Below are positions 1-10,600 of a stretch of 64,000 bases of DNA, one piece after another (positions within the stretch are counted from its first letter, which is position 1; every line of letters begins with the position of its first letter). Below the pieces are notes generated by a model that did not search any database, had not been told where the DNA came from, and was given only the letters and a program-made list of their open reading frames with translations. The stretch covers positions 427,209,890-427,273,889 of the forward strand of contig NC_133658.1 of NCBI RefSeq assembly GCF_037893015.1, written 5' to 3'. The translations under genes and the position numbers were made by a program. The DNA is from Macrotis lagotis (lineage: Eukaryota > Chordata > Mammalia > Peramelemorphia > Peramelidae).

Positions 1-785
1 ACCTAGGTATAATTTTTGACTCCTTACTATCTCTCAATCTGTCCCTCCCCACTCCTATATCTAATCTATTCCCATGACCTATTGCTTTCCACTTTGCAAC
101 ATCCCTTGAATATGCCTCCTTCTCCTCTCTAATACAGCCAACACTCTAGTAAACTTTCATATCACCTCATGTCTGGATTATTGCAATAGCCTGCTAGGTG
201 GTCAGCCTGCCATGAGTCTCTCCCCACTCTAATCTATCCTCCAATTACCAGTCTTCCAAAGTGACTTCCCTATATTGTAGACCTGACTATAATACTGCCA
301 TGCTAAATAAACTTCAATGGCTCCCTATCACCTCCAGATAAAATATAGAATTCTCCATTTGGTGTTCAAAAGTCTTTACAATCCATCCTTCCTCCTTTCC
401 TTTTCCCTTTTATGCCTTATTCCCCCTTCCACATAGTCTTTGATACAGACATTAGCCTCCTTGCTTACATGAATGAATAAGACATTCCATCTCTTGGCTC
501 TGAACATTTTCTTTGGCTGTTTCCCATGCCAATGTTTCCCCTCCTCATTTTTCCCTTCTGACTCCTTCAAGTTTCAACTAAAATGTTACTTTCTATAATT
601 TTTTTCCAATCTTTCTTAATTCTAGTATCCTCCACTTATTATTTTCTATTTTTCATATATATATATATATATATATATGTAACTTGTCTATACATATTTG
701 TTTGTTTATTATCTCCCCCATTAGATTGTGAGCTCCTTGAGGGCAAAGTACTATTTAATAAATACTTATTGATTTATTGTTATCA
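1..785 (+). mobile_element. L2 LINE, 3' end (sense)
   Basis: The segment carries the typical order of an L2 3' end: pyrimidine-rich text with 'GGCTCCCTATCACCTCC' and 'AGATAAAATATAGAATTC', then 'AGATTGTGAGCTCCTTGAGGGC', then 'AATAAATACTTATTGA' as terminus near 775. The coding part is not open. It probably begins before the window. An (AT)n run at 655-678 sits inside it. Confidence 0.75.
655..678. repeat. (AT)12 microsatellite
   Basis: A perfect alternating AT run lies inside the L2 3' end. It accounts for the Tyr/Ile-rich apparent reading frame at this spot. Confidence 0.95.
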
Positions 786-1160
786 ACTTGGAGGAAGTTT
801 AGTTCATATCCCAAGGATCTATACCTATGAGACTAGGGACTAGACCAATGATTTCATAGGTAATGTGAATTCCTATTTTCACCAATGCATGTTGGCACCT
901 TGTCTGGAATTAAAAGATTTAAAGTATTACCTAAAAGCCAGAAAGTTAATGTTACTTTAGATAGGATCTTATCAGGAAGGTAAATGTACTCTAGACTTTT
1001 TAGGAACAGTTGCAGTTATTAGGACCAGCTGCACTCCTTGACAAGGTAAAGATTCCTGAAGGGAGAAAAGTACTTTGGGAATATGATAGAGGTGCCTACT
1101 CCTTGTAATCCTTCTCCATCAATAAGATTTATGCATACAGACTGAAATTTAAAGGTTCTA
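786..1160. other. Unassigned AT-rich stretch
   Basis: No coding frame, splice-flanked exon or repeat that I recognise. Short frames here are uninterrupted only by chance. Confidence 0.4.
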
Positions 1161-1164
1161 TTTG

Positions 1165-1296
1165 TAAACCTTTTATTAGATGATGAGATCCTTGAGGACA
1201 AGGGCTTTGTTGTTTTTCATTTGGGAAATACCAAGCCCTAACACAGTACACTGAAGCTGTAGGTACTTAGTAAATATTTATTGAAATGGATTGAAA
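1165..1296 (+). mobile_element. L2 LINE 3' terminal fragment
   Basis: A second, shorter L2 end: 'GATGAGATCCTTGAGGACAAGG' followed by 'CTAACACAGTACACTGAAGC' and a terminal 'AGTAAATATTTATTGAA'. The order matches the L2 terminus consensus. It is old and diverged. Confidence 0.7.
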
Positions 1297-1754
1297 ATAA
1301 GTCTCCCACCTCTCTTCTCTGTTTGGTATGAGCTTTCCTGAGGGAGATGTTCATTTTCCAAATGAGTTTTCTTATTCTGCAAGGCCAGTGATTCTACAAA
1401 TGGAGTTGAAGAAATGGAAGAATATGTAGAAACCAGATTTATGTCAGCATCTTGGCTTGACTAAAATGGGCTAGAGACATTGCAATTTCATTCTTGGTAC
1501 ATTTTCTTCCACCCTTCTTAGCTACAAAGAACTTTCATAACTATATTCCATAAGCCAAGTTGACATCCTTGGAATTTTGCTATAGTTTCTGCCTAGAACC
1601 CTCAGTGATTATGGAGAGCACGCATCTTTCATATGGCATGCCAGGATTGAAAATACACACTTAATATAACCCATGTGCTATAAAACAACAGAGTAGGAAA
1701 AAGGGGAATTGTGAAGGGCAAATTGCTCAGTACCTAGCGTGGCTTTCATGAAGT
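1297..1754. other. Unassigned stretch
   Basis: I see no gene, structured RNA or recognisable repeat. Base composition is like the rest of the window. Confidence 0.4.
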
Positions 1755-1972
1755 AATAATGGCAATAACTCACATATCTATAGCTCTTTAAGTCTTAGTA
1801 AATGTTTTCTTCACAACCTCCCTGGGAATTAGTAATCCCAAATCTAATTGACTATATTTTAAGGATGAAGAGAGTAGGTTAGAGGAGTGAAGTGACTCAC
1901 CCAGTCTTAAAAATGAAAGCCTAGATTCCACCTTCAGGCCTCCTGACTCCAAGACATTGGCTCTTTTTGTTT
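1755..1972 (-). mobile_element. MIR-type SINE
   Basis: Read on the minus strand this is a MIR: the plus strand shows 'AAGGATGAAGAGAG', 'GAAGTGACTCACCCAG', 'CTCCTGACTCCAAG' in the order expected of a reverse-complemented MIR core and head. It is diverged and has no clear target-site duplication. Confidence 0.6.
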
Positions 1973-2146
1973 TGTTATAAAACAAGCATTTCCAAAACAT
2001 AGTACAATAGAAAAAAGATGATTGTACATAAAACTTCAAATCAACTTTGTATAACTTGCTATTCCTTCCAAATATACAATAAAATTATCATGTAAATTTT
2101 TTCTTCTCCCAAACATGGCTACTATTATAACCAAATAGGTATATGA

Positions 2147-2173
2147 CTGTGTGTGTGTGTCACACATACACAT

Positions 2174-2204
<31 letters not shown>
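2147..2204. repeat. (TG)n-(CA)n compound microsatellite
   Basis: A short (TG)n tract (2147-2160) is followed by CACACATACACATG and then a perfect (CA)15 (2175-2204). The two halves are complementary, so a hairpin is possible. It sits within the antisense L1. Confidence 0.9.
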
Positions 2205-2205
<1 letters not shown>

Positions 2206-2358
2206 CCATACATACTTCTATACATACATAATTCTATACATACTTCTATTTATCAGTTCTTTCTCTGGATACAGATAGCATCTTTCTTCATAGGCCCTTT
2301 TATAGTTCATTTGAGTATTTATTATAGACAAATAACTTATTCATTCAATGACATTCTT

Positions 2359-2511
2359 TTTTTTATAGGGTTTTGCAAGGCAAATGGGGTTAAGTAGCTT
2401 GCCCAAAGTCACACAGCTAGGTAATTATTAAGTGTCTGAGGTTGGATTTGAACTCAGGTACTCCTGACTCCAGGGCCGGTGCTATATCCACTGCACCACC
2501 TAGCCGCCCCT
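2359..2511 (-). mobile_element. tRNA-headed marsupial SINE (WSINE1-like), target-site duplication
   Basis: On the plus strand the element starts in a T-run, then GTTTTGCAAGGCAAATGGGG, then ACACAGCTAGGTAATTATTA, and ends with the tRNA-like head TGCACCACCTAGCCGCCCC. It is flanked by CAATGACATTCTT (2346-2358) and CAAAGTCATTCTT (2512-2524), an 11/13 match, consistent with LINE-mediated insertion into the older antisense L1. Confidence 0.9.
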
Positions 2512-2956
2512 CAAAGTCATTCTTAAAGGAATATTGCTGTTGCCATATACAATATTCTCTTGGTTCTCCTCATTTCACTTCATTATTTTGTGCAAGTCTG
2601 ACCATGTTTTTCTAAAATCACTAATCTCATCATTTCTCATAGTAGTACAGTATTCCATCACAATCATATGTCACAACTTGTTCAGTCATTCCCCAACTGA
2701 AGGGCATCCATATGTGTGTTTATGGGTTCTTTTCCTTTTTCCCTTATCATTTTTGGTAACAGTATTGTTGGATGAAAGAGAAAGTTACTTAAATAATTCT
2801 TTTGGGCATAATTCCAGATTATCATTCAAAATGGCTAGGTCAGTTTACAATTCCACAAAAAAATAAATTAATGTCCCAATTTTTCCACATCCTCTCCAAC
2901 ATTTGTCACTTTATCCTATCATTTTAGCTGATCTGATAGTTGTAAAATTTTCATCA

Positions 2957-3529
2957 GCTAAAAGGTTTCAGGAATTTGAGAAAAAGTGAAGGAATTCACT
3001 TAAAAGACCAACTTGAATCAGAAGAATTTAGTGACAAAAAATTTTATTTATGTAATATTGTGGGTTCTAAAGTAACAAGAAAATTGAAGTAGATTTTTTA
3101 GGGAAATCACCAGAGTTCCTTAAGAAATTAGCAAAGATAAGAGAGAAATTAAGGACAGTTACTAAGGCATTGAAACCAGACTGATAATAGCAACCAGCAG
3201 AGTTTAAGAACAGGTAGGTGCTGGGATAGGGATGAGGAAGGAGTTAGGGAGATGAAAAGAAGGGTTTAAGGAGTGGCTAACACATAGACTGCATGTGTCC
3301 TGAGAGGTCAATTAAGTGTCTTCAGGTGGTATCCACAGGTAGATAATGGGATGGGAGTAAGTGCAGAAGTTCAAAGATTTAATCCTTTCATGGTAGGGAA
3401 GAGATTTATTCTTTTGTTGATAGTTTAATCCTTTCAGGCTAAGGCAGGGATTTATTTGTTTGCTAATAGGGTTTTGTCTTGTGTCTCTGGGCTGTCCTTA
3501 CTGAGGCAAGGCATTGAAGAATATTGATC
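2957..3529. mobile_element. Unclassified 573-bp insertion in the antisense L1
   Basis: The L1 sequence stops at 2956 and resumes at 3530. The interval is bounded by the direct repeat TCATCA (2951-2956 and 3530-3535). I do not recognise the inserted sequence. It holds two similar adjacent units at about 3378-3423 and 3424-3470, each with TTTAATCCTTTCA followed by GATTTATT. A 6-bp duplication would suit an LTR element, but no TG...CA termini are clear. Confidence 0.45.
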
Positions 3530-3735
3530 TCATCAAAATGATATCTCAAGGTTTTTTAATCTGTATGTCTCTAATCAGTAATGATCTAGAGTGTTGTATG
3601 TGACTATAAATTGTTTTGATATCTTCATTGGGAAAGGGTCTTTTCATATCCTTTGACAATATCTGGGAATAACTTGTATTCTTATGGATTTGAAAAAGTT
3701 CTGTTTGTGAATTTCCTTCCAACTTATTTTTGCTC

Positions 3736-4137
3736 ACTATTTTCCTTCTGTCTTTTCTGCCCTATTTCTGTTACTATATCTTCTCCTTTTACTCTCTTAT
3801 TGCTTATTTTACATAGACCTCTATAATTCTCTTTATCTTCTTCCCCTACCCTCCTAATTTTATTCTATATAAGTTCTTAAAATTGCCTCTCTCTCCCATG
3901 GTATCCTGCAGTATTATCACCTCTTCAGATGGATACTTTGTTTCTTCTTCAACTCATATGAAAGTAAGCATTACAACCCTCCAGCCTATCTGTTTACACT
4001 ATTTTAGTTCTCCATTTCATACCCAGTTTTTGAGATAATTGCTCCTTTTTAACCTCTTCCTAAATAATTTTTTAGAATCAATCTATCATAAACATCTCAG
4101 CCACCTTTCTTTAAAGCTAACTTAGTAATGATAATAT
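3736..4137. other. Pyrimidine-rich unassigned stretch
   Basis: Long runs of C and T on the plus strand, no coding frame. It could be the antisense of a purine-rich L1 inter-ORF region continuing the element before it, but I see no diagnostic motif. Confidence 0.35.
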
Positions 4138-4243
4138 GATTGCACAGCCCTCTCTCACTTAAATCCAATTCACTGTCAAGTCATGACATCAACTTCCTGA
4201 TGTTATGTTCCTCTTCAAGAACAGAGGACAAACAATGAACAAG
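4138..4243 (+). mobile_element. 3' half of an RTE-tailed SINE
   Basis: The segment reads CTCACTTAAATCCAATTCAC, AAGTCATGACATCAACTTCC and ends GAACAGAGGACAAACAA. This is the reverse complement of the tail region of the full element at 20003-20254, so it is the 3' half of the same family in the opposite orientation. The tRNA-like head is missing. Confidence 0.7.
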
Positions 4244-4644
4244 AAATGTTAATAGTTTTAAGAATACTGATAACATTTTCATAGAAGTAAATAGCTTAAC
4301 TTTTATCAACGCCTTATAATTAGGTTTGAATGATTTCCTTATATTTTTTTCTGGATTTTTTATATTGACTTTTCCATTGAGCCATGGTAAAACATATAAA
4401 CCCCTTCTCAAAATAATGTTTTTATATGTATAAAGTAAAACAGATAGGGCTAAAGGGAAAATGACTATATTGAGATATAATTATAAAAATGTTGGAGGGT
4501 AGAAAATACATTAGAAAATAGTGAAGAGACAAACAAATGATCCCAATAGCTAGGGAGAAAGGAATGGTTACCTAAAAAACCAAGGCTGATATATAGGGAA
4601 CTCATTAACCAAATTGATTTTAAAGATAGATAATAAAAGAACAA
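4244..4644. other. Unassigned AT-rich stretch
   Basis: No gene or repeat that I can support. Short open frames here have no family features. Confidence 0.35.
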
Positions 4645-4894
4645 ATTATTGTAATTTTTCGGTTGTGTCTGATTCCTTGTGGCTCTATTTGGGGTTTTCT
4701 TGGCAAAGCTACAGGAGTGGTTTGCCATTGCCTTTTCCAACTCATTTTACAGATGAGGAACCGAGGCAAAACAGGGTTAAGTGACTTGCCTAGAATCAAA
4801 CATCTAGTAACTATCTGAAACTAGATTTGAACTTGATGCTGAGTCTTTCCTGTCCCAAGTCCAGTGCTCTATCTGCTGTGATACCTAGCTGACC
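4645..4894 (-). mobile_element. MAR1-like SINE with BovB/RTE-type tail
   Basis: The plus strand shows GTTGTGTCTGATTCCTTGTG and TGGGGTTTTCTTGGCAAAG (reverse complement of the tail 'AAGAAAACCCC...AGAGTCRGACA'), then ACAGATGAGGAACCGAGGC, and finally the tRNA-like head CCAGTGCTCTATCTGCTGTG near 4860-4880. Orientation is therefore minus. Tail resemblance to ruminant BovB-derived SINEs is established for this class; the family name is from memory. Confidence 0.75.
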
Positions 4895-5269
4895 TGAAAG
4901 AACAGGGTATAGAGGATGAATAAAAAAAGCATAGTGAGTTGAAAAAAATTAGTATCAAAGGCAAAAGCTCAGAATGTATTGAGAAAGGTGAGGAACAATA
5001 GCTTCATTCTGCATTTATTTGTTAGTTTATTTGTTTTTAACTAAATTGGAAAGCATAGTAGAGCTTAAAAAAGGAATTGGATTGCTTCTCAAGGCTGATG
5101 TCATAATGACATAAGATAAGAGAGAAGGAAGAAATATTCTATTTGGGTTCTATTTTCTCTACTAAAAACACCAAACTTTGGACAGTAAATGACAAAACAA
5201 AAATGGGTAATAGAGAGGTAAACCCCAAGATAAGGAGAGAGTTCATCTGGTAAACTTCACTATTAGAAA
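4895..5269. other. Unassigned stretch
   Basis: AT-rich sequence without recognisable gene or repeat. Confidence 0.35.
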
Positions 5270-5470
5270 AACATGATAGAATGCAAATGGTATTAGTTTG
5301 GGATTCAGAAGACTTTCTAGCCTTATGATTCTAGGTACATTACATATCTTCTATAAGCATCATTTTCTCCCTCTGGAAGATAGGATTGTTTTTAGTGGCA
5401 CTAGCTCCCTCCCTTATGAAGAAAGACCTTTATAAATCAGAGAACTCTATAAAACTATCAACCATTACAT
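5270..5470 (+). mobile_element. MIR-type SINE
   Basis: Diverged MIR in plus orientation: 'GGGATTCAGAAGACTTTCTA' followed by 'TCATTTTCTCCCTCTGGAAG' and 'ACCTTTATAAATCAGAGAAC', the order of a MIR core and tail. No flanking duplication is visible. Confidence 0.5.
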
Positions 5471-5628
5471 ATCAGTTTGTATGACCTTTGGTGCATTCTT
5501 GTTGTACTAAATCTCCCTAAATTTATATGGATTGGAAAGTAGGCTATCCCAAAGGGCAAAACACAACTGATAATTTCCTTGAATACTAATATGCTGATCC
5601 TGAGAAAAATCACTTCCTTCTCCAGTCA

Positions 5629-5894
5629 AGTGTTGTTATTGTCATCATTTTTTGGTAATATTCAATTTTTTTGTGACTTCATTTGGGGATTTTCTTGGTA
5701 TAGAAATTTTCCTTTTGGTTTTCCTTTTCCTCCTCTAGAGCATTTTTCAGATGAGGAGCTGAGGCAATACAGGGTTAATTGACTTGCCCAGGATGACACA
5801 GCTAGTAAGTGTCTGATGTCAGATTTGAACTCATGAAAATAAATATTCTTGACTTTAGGTCCTGTACTCTTACCTCTGTATCACCTAGCTGTCC
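5629..5894 (-). mobile_element. MAR1-like SINE with BovB/RTE-type tail
   Basis: Same layout as the element at 4645: TTTGGGGATTTTCTTGG, then CAGATGAGGAGCTGAGGC, then GACACAGCTAGTAAGTGTC, ending with TGTATCACCTAGCTGTCC as the reverse-complemented tRNA-like head. Confidence 0.75.
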
Positions 5895-6144
5895 TTTAGT
5901 TGAATGTCAAAGCTATAAAACTGGGGTTATGGGGAAGATCACAAAAATTTGGTGGATCCAGCTTCAACCAGTTCCAGATTAATGTTTATAGTATGACCAT
6001 TTATACTTCAGAAATGTAAATGTGCCAAATCTACATATCAAGACTTGATTTATTTTTTTGTTGATTGTCTAATCTTGAAAGAATAAAGGAGACAAATGTA
6101 AATAATACAAATTAAACTTAGAATTGTGTCTTGTATTCTCCAGA
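5895..6144. other. Unassigned stretch
   Basis: No supported feature in this short AT-rich interval. Confidence 0.35.
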
Positions 6145-6520
6145 GACAGTTGTTCAAGACTTACCAGTATACTGCTGGAAGAGATTCTAAATAATCTCTA
6201 AAGTCCTTCCAGCTCTAAATTCTATGATTTTTATACTGTCCTCTCTGGGTTTTAGTTGCCATATTTGCTATATCTGGACAATCATTTAAGTATTAATTTA
6301 AAAGAGAAACCTAAACCAGATGATCACTTAGTTCTTTCCAATTTTAAGATCAATGACATTATGCTGCTATTCCATCACTATTGCTTTAGAAATTTGATCT
6401 GATCTTCCAATTTGGATGTGATTCTTGTGGGCTACTGATAAAGGTGGCAAAATGGAACAGTGGAAAGAACATTAGCATAGGAGGCAAAAGGAGACAGATT
6501 TAAAGCCTGCTTATTTATTG
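6145..6520 (+). mobile_element. Cluster of MIR/L3-tail fragments
   Basis: Three diverged pieces in plus orientation: 6145-6240 ending in 'CCTTCCAGCTCTAAATTCTA', 6240-6365 with 'CAGATGATCACTTAGTTC', and 6445-6520 starting 'AAATGGAACAGTGGAAAGAA'. These phrases recur in MIR3 and in the 3' ends of L3/CR1 LINEs, and the pieces are too short to tell apart. Confidence 0.45.
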
Positions 6521-6939
6521 AAATAATGCTTTGCTTTTCCATTGCAGTCTAAGGACAGTTGACTACTAGGATATCTTGAACACTAAGGAATTTTGTGCTA
6601 AATGAATTTATTGATTCTAAATGTTTGGGATGAGATAGGGAAGAAATTCAAATCTTAACTGAATTCAAATGTAATTACATTTTTTCCTCCCAATCTGTTT
6701 GATATAAAAGCTAAAAATCAGCACTTTATTTTCAGTGTGATGTTTATATATTTTTTCCTTTTATTCATTCATATAGGGAATTAAACAAACAAAACAAAAA
6801 CAACCTTGCAAACAAGAAAACTGTTTCAGGCTCTAGAAGAACTTAATTCCCTCTCTAGGGAACTCAAAGTCTAGTATGAGGATAAGGTAGATCACTACAT
6901 TGTACAATATTGATCAGTGCATTGGAGAGAGTTGGAATA
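6521..6939. other. Unassigned stretch
   Basis: AT-rich. Around 6820-6890 there is a faint resemblance to the common 'AACTCAAAGTCTAGT' segment of old interspersed repeats. Nothing firm. Confidence 0.3.
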
Positions 6940-7085
6940 AAATATAATGTGAAATCTTTCTAAAACTTTCTACTCAGGAAAAAATTTAACCTATCTAAGC
7001 TTTGGATTCTTTATCTGTAAAATATGCAAGGCTTTCATTGAGTTGGATGTCCTTTGGATATCTTTTAGCTCTAGATTGATGATAC
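6940..7085 (+). mobile_element. MIR3-like fragment
   Basis: 'TAACCTATCTAAGCTTTGG...TTATCTGTAAAATATG' followed by 'GATATCTTTTAGCTCTAGATTG' follows the MIR3 order. Old and diverged. Confidence 0.5.
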
Positions 7086-7344
7086 AGTTATTAATTAGAT
7101 TTTTATTTCTATCATTTATTACCAAAGAATTTCATGTAATCATTCTTCAAAAGAGTCATTTCAGGTCCTGACTGAGGATTCAATGGCTTTGTTACTCTGC
7201 ATAGAATTGTGTCTTGCATTGATTTTGTAGGGTTTTTGGAAAAAATGCTAGCGAGCAAAGACAAAATTTTGCCTGTGAAAACAGGCAAAATTTTGCAAGC
7301 AAACAAGGTATGGATATAAGCTGTGTTGAGCACACCTATAAATA

Positions 7345-8412
7345 AGATGGTTTAGTTGGTTCTTGTCCTTTCTTATTGAAGAAGACCAAAACAACATCAC
7401 TATATTAGAGACAAGTTACAGTGTATTTGACTATAGCTAATCAGACCACTATGAACTTGGAATGCTCATAAGTCAAGCACAAATAGTCCATGTGAACACT
7501 TGAATTGGGTACTCTAAACTTATGCATATCACATGTCCTTTGAGCTGCTTCCATTCTACCTTCCTAATAAAATATAGGACCTTGTCTGATGACAGTATGC
7601 CATTCTGACTGGTTCTATGCCAGTGTCTCTCCATGCTGTACAGAAAATTCCAAAGTTCTTAAAATCTTCAGAGTGTTCTTGTTTTGCTTCTTCTCTCCCT
7701 CTGTTGTGTATTTGTCCTCTGTGAGTTCTCCATAAAATAGTCTTTTTGATATTCAAATAACATAGCCATAGTTTAGCTCTAGAAAGGACCTCATTGTCTG
7801 GTATCTTAAACTGTCAGATTATCTTCAAAATCTTCTTAAAATAATTTGAACAGAATAGATTTAATATCCTAGCAGGACCCAAGTAGGCTGTCCAGGTTTC
7901 ACAGGCATACAAAAATGAAGTCAACCTAATGACTCTTTAGATCTTCAGTTTGGCAGTCAGTCTAATTCCTCTTCTCTCCCACACTTTCTTTCAGAGACTC
8001 CTAAATGTTGAACTAACTTTAGCAATGTATGTGTCAACCTCCTTATCAATATGTACTTCCCTGGAAAGTGTAGTGCCAAGGTAAGTGAACTTATCCACAG
8101 TATTCAAAATTTCTTCATTTGCTGTAACCAATGTTTCCACATATAGATGGTGTGGTGCTGACTGGTGAGCACCTATGTTTTCTTTTTGTCAATTGTGCGA
8201 CCCAAATTAACACAAGCAGCAGAGAATCAATCCACATTTTCTTGTATTTCAGCTTCAGAGGGTGCACTGAATACACAATCATCTGCAAACAGAAAGTCAT
8301 GCACCAACACTTCTTCCACTTTGGTCTTGGCTTGTAGCCTTTTCAAGTCAAACTTACCTTCAGTGTAGTAGCTGACTTTGATGCTGTGTTCATCTTCAGG
8401 GAAGGTGTGTGA
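7345..8412 (-). mobile_element. RTE LINE, 3' half, antisense
   Basis: On the minus strand this reads from the reverse-transcriptase palm to the 3' end. The catalytic region is still legible at about 8265-8300 as LFADD followed by a Ser-Ala-Pro-Ser-Glu stretch, then a VDRF(S)A-type helix at about 8215-8250. The lower end (7360-7470) is the reverse complement of the 3' end of the sense RTE copy at 52243-53425. Frames are broken by stops and shifts, so the copy is inactive. The 3' tail resembles the tail of the SINE at 20003-20254, making this LINE type a candidate donor of the mobilisation signal. Confidence 0.85.
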
Positions 8413-8497
8413 TAAAATGCCTATGGTCTTTTACAAGGAAAAAAAAATGCATTCCTTCATGTCCTCTTTAGAGAAAACCTTAAGCATTATAATCAAT

Positions 8498-8658
8498 CCT
8501 GGGCCATTGCCAGTTGTCTTAACCTTGAATAACTCTGGAGGAGAGAATAAGGTTGAATACTTTGTCCAACTCTAAGTCACTCATTTCTTATTCACCTGCA
8601 AGTCATGATATCACTAGTCCTCTTTGATATCAAAGGCTCAACAACAACAGTCATTATA
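8498..8658 (+). mobile_element. RTE-tailed SINE, 3' part
   Basis: Contains GGGCCATTGCCAGTTGTC, then ATAACTCTGGAGGAGAGAA, then TGCAAGTCATGATATCAC and a terminal CAACAACAAC. The order matches the reverse complement of the complete element at 20003-20254. The head is missing. It abuts the antisense RTE fragment after a short unassigned interval (8413-8497). Confidence 0.7.
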
Positions 8659-8717
8659 ATTTCATTGATATCCAGTTTAGATTATTTTTTTTTCAACCTA
8701 GCATTTACTATGTGTAA

Positions 8718-8985
8718 GGCAAGGCTGTTAGGTAGTACAGGAGATAGAGTGCCAGGTCTAAAGTTAGGAAGACCTGAGTTCAAATTCAACCTCAGACATT
8801 TTCTGCCTATGTGACCCTGGGCAAGTCATTTTATCCTATTTGCCTCAATTGCCTCATCTGGAAAATGAATTGGAGAAGGAAATGGAAACTCTATCCATTT
8901 TCTTAGTTAAGAAAACCCTACATGGGGTCACAAAGAGTTGAACATGACTGAAACAACTGAATAACAACAACAATAACAACAAATG
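8718..8985 (+). mobile_element. MAR1-like SINE, near full length
   Basis: Head: GTAGTACAGGAGATAGAGTG. Middle: CCTGGGCAAGTCATTTTATC and AATTGCCTCATCTGGAAAATG. Tail: ATGGGGTCACAAAGAGTTG, ACATGACTGAAACAACTG, then an (ACA/AAC)n end. The tail is the BovB/RTE type. This is the best-preserved member of this family here and lies just upstream of the SRPRA pseudogene. Confidence 0.85.
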
Positions 8986-9414
8986 TACAAGGTACTGAAA
9001 ATAAAAAAAAAATGACAAAAAGTTCTCAGCCAGCAGCAGGAAGCTGTGGGGATTCCAGTTACCATCTACTTCCTACCCTGCTGCCCAGGTGGCATGCTCA
9101 AGTTCTTCTTCATCTTCTCCAAGGGTGAGTTTGTGCTCTGGTGTTTCTAGGACCCAAGCAACTGTGAACCTGCCATCAAGTTGTTGATCTTCTCCATGCT
9201 GCTACAAGAACTGGGAAGCAACAAGTCCTTTCACCAAGAGGCATTCACAGTCAAACACAAACTGGACAACCAGTTTGAAAGTTTTAAACTCTTAAGGCAG
9301 ACAAATTGATAGATGATGGGCATCCAGTTCTTCTGAGAAAAGCATCACACAGAAATTCAACAAGTCTACTAAATATCACCTTTGATGTCCTCAGTCTGGT
9401 TTTACATTTCCTTT

Positions 9415-9576
9415 TTTTTTTAGTTTTGTTTTTGTTTTTTGCAAGGCAATGGGGTTAAGTGGCTTGCCCAGAGCCACACAGCTAGGTAATTATTAAGTGT
9501 CTGAGGCTGGATTTGAACTCAGGTACTCCTGACTCCAGGGCCAGTGCTCTATCCACTGCACCACCTAGCTGCCCCC
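9415..9576 (-). mobile_element. WSINE1-like SINE inserted in the SRPRA pseudogene
   Basis: T-run, then TTTGCAAGGCAATGGGGTTA, ACACAGCTAGGTAATTATTA and the head TGCACCACCTAGCTGCCCC. A perfect 14-bp target-site duplication TTTACATTTCCTTT flanks it (9401-9414 and 9577-9590). It postdates the pseudogene. Confidence 0.95.
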
Positions 9577-10084
9577 TTTACATTTCCTTTGTGTAACAGG
9601 GGAAAGCAGTAAGATTTGTGCTCCCATGCCATGAAGAAGTTTAAAGATTATCAAAAAGCTGAAGAAAACTGTGAGGTCAATGAATGGGATTCATCGGGAA
9701 AAGTCAAAGAAGAAAGCTAAAAGTAACAAGAAGAATGAAGGAACCAAGAAAGAGGGTACTAAAAGAGGGTACAGGAAAGCCTGATCTCCCAGTTGGTCCC
9801 AGGGTTAGACTAGAATTGTCCAAAGAAGAACTGATGCCCAATAAGTATGAGAAAGTGTGGAAGAGGTGCTGAGAAGTCCAGCAAGTCCTCAAAATCAATT
9901 CACCAAAGAAGAAAGGCAAAAAAGACACTTTGAATATGGGCACTGCATGGCTAAGTTAACAATGATCTAGACTGCAGTAACTCAGATGGTGAGGGAGTCA
10001 CTCAGAATTCAGCTAAACCCAGTTTACAAAAGGACTCCTGGGCAGCATGCTTGGGATACTAAAAGACTTGGTTGACTCCAAGAA

Positions 10085-10600
10085 TTAATAATGGAGATGA
10101 TGATGATGATGATGGTAATAATAATAATGTTTGTCCATCAGTATCAAAGAGGGCCATATTGATCAAGTGATTGGTGGCATTACTTGCACAATTATGTTTA
10201 TCATGGTGAAGGATATGATATAAAAAGCATCCTTCTTACTTGCCTTTACCAGAACCATTATACTCCATGGCCTGATTGGTGGAAAACAGAATTATTGGTG
10301 GTGGTCTGGCTGCTGTGGGAGTCTCTTAACTTGGTTTCTCTTGCTCCCATGTCAGCAAGGCACCAGGGCATAGCACTAATGCTGAGTAAGCATTCACAAG
10401 TGATATCTGGTGACAGAGTATGACAACCCAATATATCCAAGACTGTCTCTCGATAGATTGTCTGTACAGCCTTTTCTTTAAGTTCTTACCCCTTTGAGCT
10501 ATTCAGCAGTATGATACAATAGGCAACAGTTTTAACATTAAGACAATGTGGTATAGTGGGTAGAGCACCATCAGTTCAAATCTGGCCTCAGAGACTTGAC
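10085..10600 (-). mobile_element. Unclassified repeat insertion in the SRPRA pseudogene, with RTE-like tail
   Basis: SRPRA similarity stops after the segment LKDLVDSKN (about 10058-10084) and resumes at about 10605 (ALESLLEKM). The interval starts with (GAT)n/(AAT)n, then TGTTTGTCCATCAGTATC, resembling the reverse complement of an RTE-type tail. About 130 bp (10135-10250) resemble 59749-59870, notably ATCCTTCT.ACTTGCCTTTAC. The right end has a partial plus-strand SINE head, GTGGGTAGAGCACC. It may be composite. Orientation is inferred from the tail only. Confidence 0.5.
10092..10130. repeat. (GAT)n(AAT)n microsatellite
   Basis: Runs of GATGATGATGATGATGATGG followed by TAATAATAATAATG. It forms the left end of the insertion in the SRPRA pseudogene and may have grown from an element tail. 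Confidence 0.9.

Larger units (their letters stand above)
1975..3735 (-). mobile_element. L1 LINE 3' region, antisense, interrupted twice
   Basis: The plus strand reads as the reverse complement of a mammalian L1 end. 'AACAAGCATTTCCAAAACATAG' is the far 3' end. Next come 'TATTCCATCACAATCATATG' and 'CATTCCCCAACTGAAGGGCATCC'. From 3530 it resumes with 'GATATCTCAAGG...TCTCTAATCAGTAATG' and 'ATCTTCATTGGGAAAGGGTC'. A SINE (2359-2511) and an unclassified insert (2957-3529) split it. The reading frame is lost. The upper boundary near 3735 is uncertain. Confidence 0.75.
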
